This document shows positions 1 through 7,012 of a stretch of 9,277 bases of DNA, one piece after another (position 1 is the stretch's first letter; each line of letters opens with the position of its first letter). The notes under the pieces were generated by a model, which was not told the DNA's origin, searched no databases, and was given only the letters and a program-made list of their open reading frames with translations. The translations under genes and the position numbers were made by a program. The stretch comes from JBDTOX01 sp039933015 (GTDB lineage: Bacteria > Pseudomonadota > Gammaproteobacteria > Burkholderiales > Methylophilaceae): contig JBDTOX010000084.1 of NCBI GenBank assembly GCA_039933015.1, positions 1 through 9,277 on the forward strand. The letters run 5' to 3'.

Positions 1-443
1 CCCGTGCTCAGGGACGAAAAGTTTTTGCCTTTACCCGGCCGGAAGATGTGGCAGCCCAGCGCTTTGCCATTGAGCTGGGCGCGGCTTGGGCAGGAGGCTC
101 CTCTGCCGCGCCACCGGAGGAAATGGACGCCGCCATTATTTTTGCGCCGGTGGGTGCACTGATCACGCAAGCATTGCGTCATGTTGCCAAGGGCGGCACG
201 GTGGTATGTGCCGGCATCCACATGAGCGATGTTCCGGGTTTCCCCTATTCCATCCTGTGGGGCGAACGCACGGTGCGTTCCATCGCCAATCTCACCCGTC
301 GGGACGGCGAAGAGTTTTTCGACCTGGCACCCAGACTGGGAATCAGAACCGAGGTAGAGTCTTTTCCACTGGTGTCAGCCAATGAGGCGCTTGACCGCCT
401 GCGGCAGGGTAAGATACGTGGCGCTGCCGTGCTGGTTATGTAG
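1..443 (+). CDS. Zinc-type alcohol dehydrogenase, C-terminal part (5' end outside window)
   Basis: This is the 3' end of a medium-chain, zinc-dependent alcohol dehydrogenase gene, cut by the left window edge. The reading frame is open from base 3 to the TAG at 441-443, giving about 146 residues. The family oxidises alcohols or reduces aldehydes with NAD(P)H in the cytoplasm. The visible part is the second half of the Rossmann fold and the C-terminal catalytic lobe. Recognisable stretches are GGTVVCAGIHMSDVP (cofactor-fold strand and loop), ERTVRSIANLTRRDGEEF, and the ending EALDRLRQGKIRGAAVLVM. These match the propanol-preferring, cinnamyl-alcohol-dehydrogenase-like branch. The zinc ligands and the GxGxxG motif lie upstream and cannot be checked. 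An internal GTG at 48 is a valine codon, not a start. The gene is convergent with the penicillin-binding protein gene, with 127 bp between them and no convincing terminator. Family call is strong; the substrate is unknown. Confidence 0.88.
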   Translation, partial: RAQGRKVFAFTRPEDVAAQRFAIELGAAWAGGSSAAPPEEMDAAIIFAPVGALITQALRHVAKGGTVVCAGIHMSDVPGFPYSILWGERTVRSIANLTRRDGEEFFDLAPRLGIRTEVESFPLVSANEALDRLRQGKIRGAAVLVM

Positions 444-570
444 GCAATATAAAAACCAGCAATAAAGCCCACCTGCTGAATTGCTCTTGTACTCACAATT
501 ACACTGCCCATGTGACCAGCAGATGGATCACAGTCGGCTACCGGCTCAACATGGTAAGGCGTATTCCAGG

Positions 571-3500
571 TTATTTGTCTCCTGGAGGGTCCTCCTGAGG
601 ACTGGAATCCACGCTTACGCCCTCCTCATTCTCCCCCAGCTTTTTTTCTTTCGGCACAGCAGGCTTCTCGGGTATTTTTGCTACAGTTTGCTCAGCAAGC
701 GGCTGAGCCTTATCAATAAGCGGTTTCAGGGTGGGCAAAAGGTACTTCAGCACTTGCGCAGTGAGCGATGATGTGAACTCATAGTTTGCAGCATCTGCGC
801 CAGGCACGAATGCCGTCAGCGTCCCGTAGAAACGGTCACCGATGAAGAACACAAAAGTAGCGGAACGGTTTACCGGACGCGATTCCTTGATAACGCCAGC
901 CGCGGAGTAAGTGACATAACGATGGTCGCCGGTGCCGGTCTTGCCGCCGATTGGAATCCAGGTGCCATCCTCTTTCACAATGGCATGGGCGAGCCGCAAG
1001 GCTGTGCCTGTTTCCACCACATTGATCAATACGCCACGCACCGCTGTTGTCAGCTCGGGCGATAACAGTTTTTCTCCGTGGACGGGCGTGCGTTCCACGA
1101 CAGTTTCAAAGGGGGTGCCAGCGGCAAAGTGCAGGCGCTCGATGAGCAGCGTAGGCACCCGCACCCCATTATTGAGGATAATGCCCATCAGGCCTGCGAG
1201 TGCCGCGGGGCGGTCCGCTGAACTGCCGATAGCCGTCGCCAGCGATGGCACCAGCGAATTGAATGGATAGCCAAGGCGTTTCCAGCTACGGTGAATCTCA
1301 AGAAATGCCTCCAATTCCAGCAGGCTGCGGATACGGATATCCTGCGCATTCTTGTGTACGGTCTTGAACAGCCAGTTATAGACGGCTACGCGCTCTTCCG
1401 TGCTGGCCTGGATCACATCCCTGTAATGCGCGTTCGGATGTGTGGTGAGATAGCGCACCAGCCACAGTTCCAGAGGATGGACGGTGGAGATATAACCCTG
1501 ATCTGCCAGCGAGAATTTGCCGGGCGCATAGCGTTCATACAGGTCACGCAGGATGCGCTCATCCATTTCATGGCGATCAGGCAGATGCGCTGTCATGAAT
1601 GCACCGAACTGGGCGGGTGTGGACTCGGGATAGACGTAGCGGTAAGCGGCCGCCAGACGCCGTGGCGAGCGCTGGAGGCTGGAGAAAAACACTGCCCCAA
1701 CCTCGCTTGCCTTCTTGCCCTTGTACTTGAGATAGAAGCGATTGATGAATTCCTTGCCTTCCTTGTCTGCGAATAGCCTGAGATATGTCGCGCGCTTGGG
1801 GTCGTCCTTATCCTTGAGAATCCTAGCGGACGAGCCGGGCATCTGAAGCATGTAGTAGCGCACGATATCCCGCATCATGCGTATGTAAACAAGATTAATG
1901 GAATTGCGCGTTGCATCACGCACGCTCGGAACCCTGCCATCATCTTCATGCTTGAAATTGTGGAAAACATGCACTCCGCCACCGGTAAAAAACGACTCAT
2001 GAGGACTGGCGGAATACTTGCGCTCCAAGGCCGCATCCAGCATGGCTGCCAGGCTTTTGTCCTGACTCTGCTGTAGATAGTCGATAGCCCAGCGGCTGAG
2101 AGCATCGCTGGGATCGATTATTTCATCGCGTAACGCTTTCGGTTCAAGCGCTGCGTATTTTTTATGCAGCGCCTCGACGATTTCAAGGTAGGTTACCAGC
2201 GTCCTCAGTTTTGCCGTGGATCCCAGATCCAGCTTGGCACCCTTGTTGATGTCGAAGGGTTGATCAAAGTTGTCAGCCTGGATTCTGGTTTTGGCTCCTT
2301 GCTGCGTCAGCTCGGAAAGCGTGAAGCTATAGATAATCTTGCCCGGATCGGCTGCACCCAGCATGCGGTTGCCGTAGAGTCCGGCAGCGCGCGCGTATTC
2401 CGGATCCTTGAGTTGGCGCAGGATAGCTGTGGTTTTGTTCTGCACCTCACCATCCAGCGTGCTTTGCACGGAAAGATCCAACCGGTCCAGATCGTACAGG
2501 CGCTGCAATCCCAGCTGGGCGGCCAGGCGCGCGCGTACTGCATTAGTGGCCTTGAGGAAGACAAAATCCTCGACCTTCCCCGGTGCGGCAGTATCGCGGA
2601 AGCGCAACGGCACGTTCAGTGCGGCATCCCGAAGTCTGAGCGAGATCACACCAGCCTGCGCCAACACCCGCAGGTGGCTGTTGGTGAGCACATCAAGCGC
2701 TTTGCGATCAGCTACCAGATAACCGGAAGGCCTGCGTTGGGCAATCATGAGACTCAGCACGTGCTTATAGAACCGTGCCGTTTCGGCAAGGTCGGCACCG
2801 CCTTCAGGCCATGCTTTCAGGGTGCGATTGACCTCATCGAAATCCAGGCCGTACCAGGCCCACAGTCCATCTGCCAATCCGTTGGTCTCCCCGAACCCGG
2901 AGACTGCGGCGAGTGGTACCGAGTTCAGGTAACCCAGGACGATACGCTTGCGGGCGGGCAGCGTTTCCTCGCCATCCAGATAGGCGCGCACGGAGGCAGA
3001 GGCAACCTGTTGCAGCTTGTCTTGGGGGGTGAGGGTCATGCCGTCGGGCGAATGCCGGTATTTCTCGTTTTGCGTTGCCAGCGTGCTGCCCCCCGGAACG
3101 TCGTGCCCAGGCTTGAAGTATTGAATCACTTTGTCCAGCACTGCCCTACCCAGCCTGGCCCACTCGATGGCTGGATTTTTCTTGGGATGGTCCGGGTCCA
3201 GCAAATCACGGTTCTCGATGAACAGCAGGCTGTTCATCACTAGCGGCGGAACCGCTTCAAAGTTTTCATAGACGCGTGCCGGGAAAATAGCCCGATACAG
3301 CTGTTGGCCGTTACTATCGTCAATTTCGAGACCGGCCTGGGATTTTTCTCGGTAAGGCACAAACAGGCCCTGTGCAACGAGTTCCTTCATGCGCGGTGAA
3401 ATGCGTGCCTGTGCTGTCACCTGGAAATCCTGTTGCTCCAGGCGCGGCAGCATTTCCGGCAGGCGGCTATACCCAAGGCGCACATCATATGGCCCCGCTT

Positions 3501-3720
3501 GCGGAATATGCAGACCGCCATCGGGTCCGCTTTTCATCTCCCAACGCAGATCCTTGGCAAGCCGCGCCAGATAATGTGCCTGGAATGTGGAGGTTTCGGC
3601 TTCAAGGTAAACCAGGAAAGCTGCAACGACTAGCACTATAAGAAAAAGAATAAGCGCAACACGAACACACAGCCTGAGTGCACGTTTTATGACAGAACTA
3701 CCAAGCTGATCTGACGACAC
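571..3720 (-). CDS. Bifunctional penicillin-binding protein (GT51-like transglycosylase plus transpeptidase)
   Basis: Predicted inner-membrane peptidoglycan synthase of 1049 residues with a class A penicillin-binding protein layout. A short basic N-terminus is followed by one membrane anchor (about residues 20-38), with the rest periplasmic. The GT51-like region (about 150-300) has an IENR motif with E169 in the place of motif 1, and GGSTLATQ (210-217) for motif 2. Motif 3 is altered to DKLQQ (234-238). The transpeptidase region has the acyl-serine motif STAK (S501, K504), SIN (607-609) and KTGT (927-930), so all three active-site motifs are intact. The protein is longer than usual (class A proteins are commonly 700-900 residues), mainly because about 200 extra residues lie between SIN and KTGT. 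The last 35 residues are a Pro/Glu/Lys-rich tail. The GTG start directly follows an in-frame TAG. A GAGGT ribosome-binding site lies 9 nt upstream, so this start is well supported. A 343-bp gap upstream suggests its own promoter; a weak TATTAT -10-like box lies at 3755-3760. Confidence 0.9.
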   Translation of the reverse strand: MSSDQLGSSVIKRALRLCVRVALILFLIVLVVAAFLVYLEAETSTFQAHYLARLAKDLRWEMKSGPDGGLHIPQAGPYDVRLGYSRLPEMLPRLEQQDFQVTAQARISPRMKELVAQGLFVPYREKSQAGLEIDDSNGQQLYRAIFPARVYENFEAVPPLVMNSLLFIENRDLLDPDHPKKNPAIEWARLGRAVLDKVIQYFKPGHDVPGGSTLATQNEKYRHSPDGMTLTPQDKLQQVASASVRAYLDGEETLPARKRIVLGYLNSVPLAAVSGFGETNGLADGLWAWYGLDFDEVNRTLKAWPEGGADLAETARFYKHVLSLMIAQRRPSGYLVADRKALDVLTNSHLRVLAQAGVISLRLRDAALNVPLRFRDTAAPGKVEDFVFLKATNAVRARLAAQLGLQRLYDLDRLDLSVQSTLDGEVQNKTTAILRQLKDPEYARAAGLYGNRMLGAADPGKIIYSFTLSELTQQGAKTRIQADNFDQPFDINKGAKLDLGSTAKLRTLVTYLEIVEALHKKYAALEPKALRDEIIDPSDALSRWAIDYLQQSQDKSLAAMLDAALERKYSASPHESFFTGGGVHVFHNFKHEDDGRVPSVRDATRNSINLVYIRMMRDIVRYYMLQMPGSSARILKDKDDPKRATYLRLFADKEGKEFINRFYLKYKGKKASEVGAVFFSSLQRSPRRLAAAYRYVYPESTPAQFGAFMTAHLPDRHEMDERILRDLYERYAPGKFSLADQGYISTVHPLELWLVRYLTTHPNAHYRDVIQASTEERVAVYNWLFKTVHKNAQDIRIRSLLELEAFLEIHRSWKRLGYPFNSLVPSLATAIGSSADRPAALAGLMGIILNNGVRVPTLLIERLHFAAGTPFETVVERTPVHGEKLLSPELTTAVRGVLINVVETGTALRLAHAIVKEDGTWIPIGGKTGTGDHRYVTYSAAGVIKESRPVNRSATFVFFIGDRFYGTLTAFVPGADAANYEFTSSLTAQVLKYLLPTLKPLIDKAQPLAEQTVAKIPEKPAVPKEKKLGENEEGVSVDSSPQEDPPGDK

Positions 3721-4063
3721 CTATGGAATACCTCATCAGAAAACAAAAAACCAGATAATAAACGAAAACCGCCAGGAGCCCAGCATAACGCTGGAAATAG
3801 ATGGCCGCCAGGCACAGGCCAGAATTACGCCCTGTCAGGAAAACCGCAAAGATGCAGGTTAGGTATCGTTACCACTATTCGACCAGCAGTCGCTACCCGA
3901 TCTGCTGCATTATCAGCATGTACAAATTTATCAATGCCTTCTGCCAATGCATTTAATCTATCTATTCTAGCAACTGCTTCTACTGCCAGTACTAAGGCAG
4001 CAGTGTTTTAGTGACATAGCAATGTACCTTATTGATTAGCATGACCATTGTTTCTATAAGTCG
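3721..4063. other. Intergenic region between ATPase and penicillin-binding protein genes
   Basis: This 343-bp stretch lies between two minus-strand genes and appears more AT-rich than its flanks. Nearest the penicillin-binding protein gene it has that gene's ribosome-binding site and a TATTAT -10-like box (3755-3760, minus) without a good -35. Next is the near-palindrome CCAGC-ATAAC-GCTGG (3780-3794), flanked by two copies of CCGCCAGG (3769-3776 and 3805-3812). The stretch 3825-4007 is an open frame read as a gene remnant and listed separately. A small hairpin, CTGCC/GGCAG with an 8-nt loop (3983-4000), could lie downstream of the ATPase gene. It has no T-run on the minus strand, so it is not a convincing terminator. 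Confidence 0.6.
3825..4007 (-). pseudogene. Probable remnant of an unidentified coding sequence
   Basis: On the minus strand, 60 sense codons run from 4007 to 3828, ending in TAA at 3827-3825 and beginning right after another TAA (4010-4008). The translation looks protein-like. It starts NTAALVLAVEAVARIDRLNA, an alanine-rich amphipathic stretch, continues with LAEGIDKFVHADNAADRVAT, and ends AGRIVVTIPNLHLCGFPDRA. No ATG, GTG or TTG occurs in the first 20 codons; the first in-frame candidate is a TTG at codon 21, with no ribosome-binding site. A complete gene is therefore unlikely, and a decayed 3' fragment fits better. Codon use leans to GTA, ATA, AGA and TTA, unlike the neighbouring genes, which hints at a different origin. 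The antisense frame is also open but is Ser/Ala/Thr-rich, the usual look of a shadow of Ala-rich coding DNA. I do not recognise the family. A chance open frame cannot be excluded. Confidence 0.35.
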
Positions 4064-6607
4064 TTAGCTCCTGCGAATATGCTTGTATAGCTCGAACCAA
4101 AGTACGCTGCACAGCCCGGCCACCAGGCTCAGTGCTAACTGGCGGGGAGTAACGGGAGAGAAGTGGAATATTTCTCTCAGGAGAGGTAATTGCAGGGCCA
4201 GCAGGAGGAGAGCGAACGCCCCGCCGGTTACCCACCACAACGCGGCATTTCGGCTACTGAGAGTACTCAGGATGGAGCGTTGCCAAGAACGGTTGACCAG
4301 AATAAGGCCAAGGTTTCCGGCGACCAGGGTAGAAAAAGATAGCGCTCTCGCCTCTGTTTCCGATGCGCCCTGATGCAGCGCATAACCCAGAATCGCTAGT
4401 GCGGCGAGGAGCACCATCAAGCCTTGCAATAAGCTCAGCAGTAGCACACTTTTGCCAAACAGTGGCTCCTTGGGGTCGCGTGGGGGGCGATGCATCACGT
4501 CGCGCTCTGGCGGCTCTGCTTCAAAAGCAATGGAGCAAGCGGGATTAATGATCATCTCGAGAAAAACAATGTGTACTGGCGAGAATACAGGCGGCCAACC
4601 GACCAGCAACGGGATCAGCGACAGGCCGGCGATAGGGATATGCACAGCGAAAATGTAAGACATTGCTTTGCGAAGGTTGTCGAAGATGCCCCGTCCGAGA
4701 CGTACTGTATGGACGATGGAGGCGAAGTCGTCATCCAGCAGCACCAGCGCCGCCGCCTCACGCGCAACGTCGGTGCCACGCGTTCCCATGGCGATGCCGA
4801 TGTGCGCAGCTTTTAACGCGGGGGCGTCATTCACCCCGTCTCCGGTCATCGCCACCACTTCACCGTTAGCCTTGAACGCATTCACCAGCCGTAGCTTCTG
4901 CTCCGGCACCATGCGTGCATAAATATTACTGCAGCGTATACGCTCTTGCAGGGCTGAGTCATCCATCTGGCTGACTTCCGCGCCACTGGTAATACCGCCG
5001 CTACCGGCATCCAGGCCGATCTTCGCGCCTATGGCTGCTGCTGTCGCCGGGTAGTCGCCGGTTATCATGACTACGCGGATGCCTGCGGCATTGGATTCCC
5101 TCAATGCTGCAGGGACGGTAGGACGAACTGGGTCTGCAAGGCCTATTAATCCCAGAAATTCAAAATCAAAATCATGCTGGATGGCAGGCCATGTGCTGCC
5201 TCGATAGCTACCTTTAGCCACGCCCAGCACCCGCATACCCTGTTTGGCAAGCAAGTCCGTCTGTGCCGCCAGTTCAGCCAGTTTCTGCTCATCCAGATGG
5301 CACAGGTCGGCCACGGCCTCCGGAGCGCCTTTAGCTGCCACAACGTAGTCTTCGCGGTCACGCGCTTTCCATACATGCGATAGCGCGAGCAGTTCTGGCG
5401 ACAGCGAATACTCATGGGCCAGCAACCAGTCGTTGTGCAGATGTTCAGTGTCCGCGAGATAACTCTCACCGAACGCGTGGATGGCTTTTTCCATTGGGTC
5501 GAATGGCACGGCTTCGCTGGACAGGATGGCGAACTCAACCAACTCATGGAACGCCTCGGGTAATGTGCTACCTCCATCATCGACCACGAACGATGCATCC
5601 CCTGCAAGCAACTGCTGTATTGCCATGCGGTTGAGCGTGAGCGTGCCCGTCTTGTCTACACAGAGCACCGTAGCCGAGCCGAGCGCTTCAACGGCAGGCA
5701 TGCGGCGGGTCAGCACCCGGTGCTTGGAAATGCGCCATGCGCCCATCGCCATAAATATGGTCAGCACCACCGGATACTCTTCCGGCAGGATAGTCATCGC
5801 CAGCGTGATGCCTGAAAGCATGCCATTCAGCCAGTCGCCACGGGTGTAGCCATAGATCACTACCAGCAAAAGGCTCAGCAGCACACCAATGCTGGCGAGC
5901 TTGCGTACCAGCTTTCTAATTTCCATTTGCAGAGGCGTTGCCTCGTTATCCAGCCCCTGCAAGGCTTTGCCGATCTTGCCGATTTCGGAGTGCGGACCTG
6001 TGGCCACAACGCGTGCCATGCCACGGCCTTGAACCACCAGCGTGCCGGAATAGATGCAAGGCGTATCGTCCCCTCCTGGCGGCAGTATGTGATGGGCATC
6101 GACTTGTCCAGCTTTGCGCACAGCCACTGACTCGCCAGTAAGCAGCGATTCATCTACCGAAAAGTCATTACAAGAAATCAGCAAGGCATCCGCGCAGATG
6201 CGGTCACCTTCGGACACGATCAGGACATCGTCGCGCACAACTTCGCGACCTGCAATGCGTCGCTCAACACCATCACGCATAACCAATGCGCGCGGGCTGG
6301 TAAGGTCGCGTAGCGCTTCAAGCACTTTTTCTGTTTTATATTCCTGATAGATGGTGATGCCCATCACCACAAATACAAAGCACAGCAACATCAGCGCATC
6401 GCCTACATCGCCGAGCAGCAGGTAAATTCCTCCAGCCGACAACAATAGTAGGAACATCGGTTCTTGAAGCACTTGAATAACAATCGCCAGCACGCCTTGC
6501 TGGGTGCTTACAGGCAGTTCATTCGGCCCTTCGTCACGCAGGCGTGCCTGCGCCATGGCTTGTGATAAGCCGTGAAGTTCAGTTTGGCCGGAAGTTATGT
6601 CGCTCAC
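4064..6607 (-). CDS. Cation-translocating P-type ATPase, PEEYP subfamily
   Basis: Inner-membrane pump of 847 residues that couples ATP hydrolysis to cation transport. Its layout resembles the Ca2+/Mg2+ (P2/P3) ATPases. The N-terminal cation-ATPase domain (GLS...GPNEL, residues 13-31) is followed by M1-M2 (about 50-90). The actuator domain carries TGES (157-160). M3-M4 hold PEEYP (275-279). The phosphorylation motif DKTGT has D318 as the predicted phospho-acceptor. The nucleotide domain has KGAPE (426-430), and the hinge motif TGDGVNDAP spans 588-596. Six C-terminal membrane segments complete a ten-helix pump. All motifs needed for catalysis are present. PEEYP instead of PEGLP, and NPACSIAFEAEP in M6, fit an uncharacterised branch whose ion is unknown; Ca2+ should not be assumed. 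The GTG start has an in-frame TGA two codons upstream and an AGAAGG site 11 nt away. The gene is divergent from pap, and a GATAAT -10-like box lies at 6662-6667 (minus). Confidence 0.92.
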   Translation of the reverse strand: MSDITSGQTELHGLSQAMAQARLRDEGPNELPVSTQQGVLAIVIQVLQEPMFLLLLSAGGIYLLLGDVGDALMLLCFVFVVMGITIYQEYKTEKVLEALRDLTSPRALVMRDGVERRIAGREVVRDDVLIVSEGDRICADALLISCNDFSVDESLLTGESVAVRKAGQVDAHHILPPGGDDTPCIYSGTLVVQGRGMARVVATGPHSEIGKIGKALQGLDNEATPLQMEIRKLVRKLASIGVLLSLLLVVIYGYTRGDWLNGMLSGITLAMTILPEEYPVVLTIFMAMGAWRISKHRVLTRRMPAVEALGSATVLCVDKTGTLTLNRMAIQQLLAGDASFVVDDGGSTLPEAFHELVEFAILSSEAVPFDPMEKAIHAFGESYLADTEHLHNDWLLAHEYSLSPELLALSHVWKARDREDYVVAAKGAPEAVADLCHLDEQKLAELAAQTDLLAKQGMRVLGVAKGSYRGSTWPAIQHDFDFEFLGLIGLADPVRPTVPAALRESNAAGIRVVMITGDYPATAAAIGAKIGLDAGSGGITSGAEVSQMDDSALQERIRCSNIYARMVPEQKLRLVNAFKANGEVVAMTGDGVNDAPALKAAHIGIAMGTRGTDVAREAAALVLLDDDFASIVHTVRLGRGIFDNLRKAMSYIFAVHIPIAGLSLIPLLVGWPPVFSPVHIVFLEMIINPACSIAFEAEPPERDVMHRPPRDPKEPLFGKSVLLLSLLQGLMVLLAALAILGYALHQGASETEARALSFSTLVAGNLGLILVNRSWQRSILSTLSSRNAALWWVTGGAFALLLLALQLPLLREIFHFSPVTPRQLALSLVAGLCSVLWFELYKHIRRS

Positions 6608-7009
6608 GTATCAGCAAGCCTTCTCTTAACTTGGGGTTGATCAGGTAAGAAGTGTATTCAAATTATCAGAGAAAAATAGGATCTATCCACCATAAAGTCC
6701 AAAATATCAGCTTGTTAGTTCAATATATCCATGTAGGTTTACATAAAATCAGGCTAAGAGGGGGGTGTTTGAATTGGCCAGTACTAGCAATGAACATCCA
6801 CTTTTAGCCGCCGGAATTGCGGCAGCAAAAATCAGCAGCAAAAAAGAATCTCGGCGATTCATCAGCATTCCTGGGCGCCAGAGTCTCTGCCTTGCAAAAA
6901 TCCGATACCATGAGCAATGCTGTAACCAATGAAGAAATAGGCGATGGCAGATACGGGGAAATCCGCCATGGCCACCATGATTTAAACCAAAATCACAAGG
7001 ACAGCCACC
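6608..7009. promoter_or_regulatory. Divergent promoter/leader region between ATPase gene and pap
   Basis: These 402 bp must hold the promoters of both flanking genes, because their 5' ends face each other. For the ATPase gene, a GATAAT -10-like box (6662-6667, minus) lies about 55 nt before the start, but the -35 is poor. For pap no convincing sigma70 pair was seen; AT-rich sequence at 6719-6750 is the likely area. The pap-proximal half contains two small hairpins: GCCGC/GCGGC at 6807-6823 and GAATC/GATTC at 6846-6860. It also has a possible small ORF (6774-6932) and a repeated start-codon context (6971-7012), both listed separately. The extent of the region is certain; the individual promoter boxes are weak. 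Confidence 0.5.
6774..6932 (+). CDS. Possible small ORF upstream of pap (52 codons)
   Basis: A TTG at 6774 is preceded, 8 nt upstream, by the strongly purine-rich AGAGGGGGG (6757-6765), which would be a good ribosome-binding site. The frame runs 52 codons to TGA at 6930-6932. The product would begin MASTSNEHPLLAAGIAAAKI and end in a Cys/Gln-containing tail. A GTG at 6765 is in frame but overlaps the purine run. A run of six A (6840-6845) sits mid-frame. A +1 shift there would enter a longer open frame that ends at 7050, inside pap. No known family is recognised. The ORF could be a real leader peptide or small protein, a frameshifted remnant, or chance. The good ribosome-binding site is the main argument for it; the TTG start and weak similarity to anything known argue against it. 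Confidence 0.2.
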   Translation: MASTSNEHPLLAAGIAAAKISSKKESRRFISIPGRQSLCLAKIRYHEQCCNQ

Positions 7010-7012
7010 ATG
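6944..7012 (+). other. Short in-frame leader ORF and duplicated GCCACCATG start context of pap
   Basis: GCCACCATG occurs at 6971-6979 and again at 7004-7012, where its ATG is the pap start. The copies are 33 bp apart and so in the same reading frame. The upstream ATG is followed by ATT TAA, making a two-codon ORF. It is also the end of a 13-codon ORF from ATG 6944, MADTGKSAMATMI, with a weak GAAG site 9 nt before it. Only the second copy has a good ribosome-binding site (AAGG at 6997-7000), which decides the pap start. The element may be a translated leader or a chance duplication. Confidence 0.25.

Noticed and set aside
458..485. AGCAAT/ATTGCT inverted repeat downstream of the alcohol dehydrogenase gene, considered as a terminator
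   Set aside because: The stem is short and AT-rich with a 16-nt loop and no T-tract, so it is not a credible intrinsic terminator.
511..532. TGTGA...TCACA resembling a CRP site
   Set aside because: The half-sites are 12 nt apart, not 6. The location is also between two convergent gene ends, where an activator site makes little sense.
690..708. Perfect 7-bp hairpin GCTCAGC-AAGCG-GCTGAGC
   Set aside because: It lies inside the penicillin-binding protein coding region (C-terminal Ala/Gln/Glu-rich tail) and has no T-run. It is best explained by codon content, not by a terminator.
2164..3243. 359-codon open frame on the + strand inside the penicillin-binding protein gene
   Set aside because: It is antisense to a gene with clear, ordered family motifs. 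Its translation shows no recognisable domain and has a composition typical of a shadow frame. The same holds for the 161-codon frame at 1291-1776.
4452..4922. Several overlapping + strand frames of 68-108 codons within the ATPase gene
   Set aside because: They are antisense to the conserved hinge and M5-M6 coding region and lack any recognisable protein features.
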